From Sphingopyxis sp. JAI128 (GTDB lineage: Bacteria; Pseudomonadota; Alphaproteobacteria; Sphingomonadales; Sphingomonadaceae): DNA of 64,000 bases. Below, piece by piece: positions 63,671 to 64,000 of the stretch. Location of the stretch: positions 186,001-250,000 of the forward strand of contig NZ_JACHDA010000005.1 in the NCBI RefSeq assembly GCF_014207235.1, written 5' to 3'. The number at the start of each line of letters is the position of its first letter. Positions within the stretch are counted from its first letter, which is position 1. The position numbers were made by a program, and so were the translations under genes. The notes below the pieces were generated by a model. That model had not been told where the DNA came from, did not search any database, and saw only the letters and a program-made list of their open reading frames with translations.

Positions 63671-64000
63671 ATGAGCCGCCCCGGCGCCGACACGCCCATC
63701 GAGACGCGGTGGGAAGGCCGCTTCATCACCGTCAAACAGCAGGGAAGCTGGGAATATGTCTCGCGCTCGCGTGGCATCCACGCGGCGGTGATCCTCGCGA
63801 TCGATGAGGACGCCGACGGCCGCCATGTCATCCTTGTCGAACAGTATCGCGTACCGCTGAAGCTCCGCTGCCTCGAACTGCCCGCCGGACTGGTCGGCGA
63901 CGACACCGCAGGCGAGGCGTCCGAAAGCGCCGCCGCGCGCGAGCTCGAAGAGGAAACCGGCTATCGCGCCGACCATTGGCGCACCGTCGGCGAATTCTAC
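63671..64000 (+). CDS. Nudix hydrolase, 3'-truncated by window edge
   Basis: The ATG at 63671 (MSRPGADTPIETRWEGRFIT) has AAGGAACGACC upstream. The first 110 codons are visible. The Nudix box is seen near the end: LELPAGLVGDDTAGEASESA followed by AARELEEETGYRA, matching G-x5-E-x7-R-E-U-x-E-E-x-G-U in its core. It resembles ADP-ribose pyrophosphatases. Fourth in line after lemA and the two TPM genes, 13 bases after the last, so likely co-transcribed. The C-terminal part is outside the window. Confidence 0.88.
   Translation, partial: MSRPGADTPIETRWEGRFITVKQQGSWEYVSRSRGIHAAVILAIDEDADGRHVILVEQYRVPLKLRCLELPAGLVGDDTAGEASESAAARELEEETGYRADHWRTVGEFY

Overview
The window is about 65% G+C and reads as a chromosomal segment of a sphingomonad (Alphaproteobacteria, Sphingomonadales; Sphingopyxis-like). 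The support is gene order (carA/carB/greA; yqeY-dnaG-rpoD; fur-plsC-miaB-phoH), many TonB/Fur/MucR-type genes, a circularly permuted two-piece tmRNA whose tag ends in ALALAA, and dispersed palindromic intergenic repeats. There is no rRNA, CRISPR, complete IS element or prophage. The genus is inferred from gene content, not from a database search.

Layout. 1-3.3 kb: 3' part of gltB. 3.4-7.4 kb: a small secreted protein, a GST-like protein, a YdeI-type protein, ubiG and lysC. 7.4-10.1 kb: yciB-like gene, a truncated EmrA-type membrane-fusion gene broken at a repeat, a rhomboid protease and greA. 10.2-15.1 kb: carA, a small secreted-protein ORF and carB, read leftwards with greA as one block. 15.2-20.2 kb: yqeY, a DUF559 nuclease gene framed by palindromic repeats, dnaG and rpoD. 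20.5-23.5 kb: stand-alone pspC behind a sigma-54 promoter, a hypothetical gene, a MoxR ATPase and an HTH protein. 23.6-29.2 kb: katG, a 50-residue Gln/Arg-rich small protein, and a TonB receptor co-directional with a YezD-type gene. 29.4-34.0 kb: NMO-like flavoprotein, poly-proline lipoprotein, ptsP and a GFA-family protein.

34.0-53.5 kb is one long leftward run of housekeeping genes (nifU-like, nitroreductase, tsaB, rimI, mucR, fur, plsC, miaB, phoH, then ybeY, corC, glycosyltransferase, rarA, a frameshifted mmcQ/yjbR and a serine hydrolase). The usual phoH-ybeY junction is split by about 6 kb of accessory genes: an ECF41 sigma factor with its carboxymuconolactone decarboxylase partner and a matching ECF41 promoter, a DoxX remnant, an OhrR-like regulator with its palindrome, and an iron-regulated haem-type TonB receptor with a DUF6607 gene.

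53.5-64 kb: tRNA-Thr(UGU); an OmpR/EnvZ-type two-component system upstream of a beta-carbonic anhydrase and a SulP transporter; a patatin; a CDF metal exporter divergent from a MerR regulator across a textbook operator; permuted ssrA; mscL; lemA with two TPM-domain genes; and the start of a Nudix hydrolase.

The strongest points for a second look are regulatory or architectural: the perfect sigma-54 site in front of pspC, the ECF41 promoter plus COE gene, the repeat that supplies dnaG with its Shine-Dalgarno sequence, the island inside the miaB-phoH-ybeY block, three decayed genes (emrA, doxX, mmcQ), the Fur-boxed haem receptor/DUF6607 pair, and the permuted tmRNA gene. I did not find a complete, wholly unknown multi-gene system.
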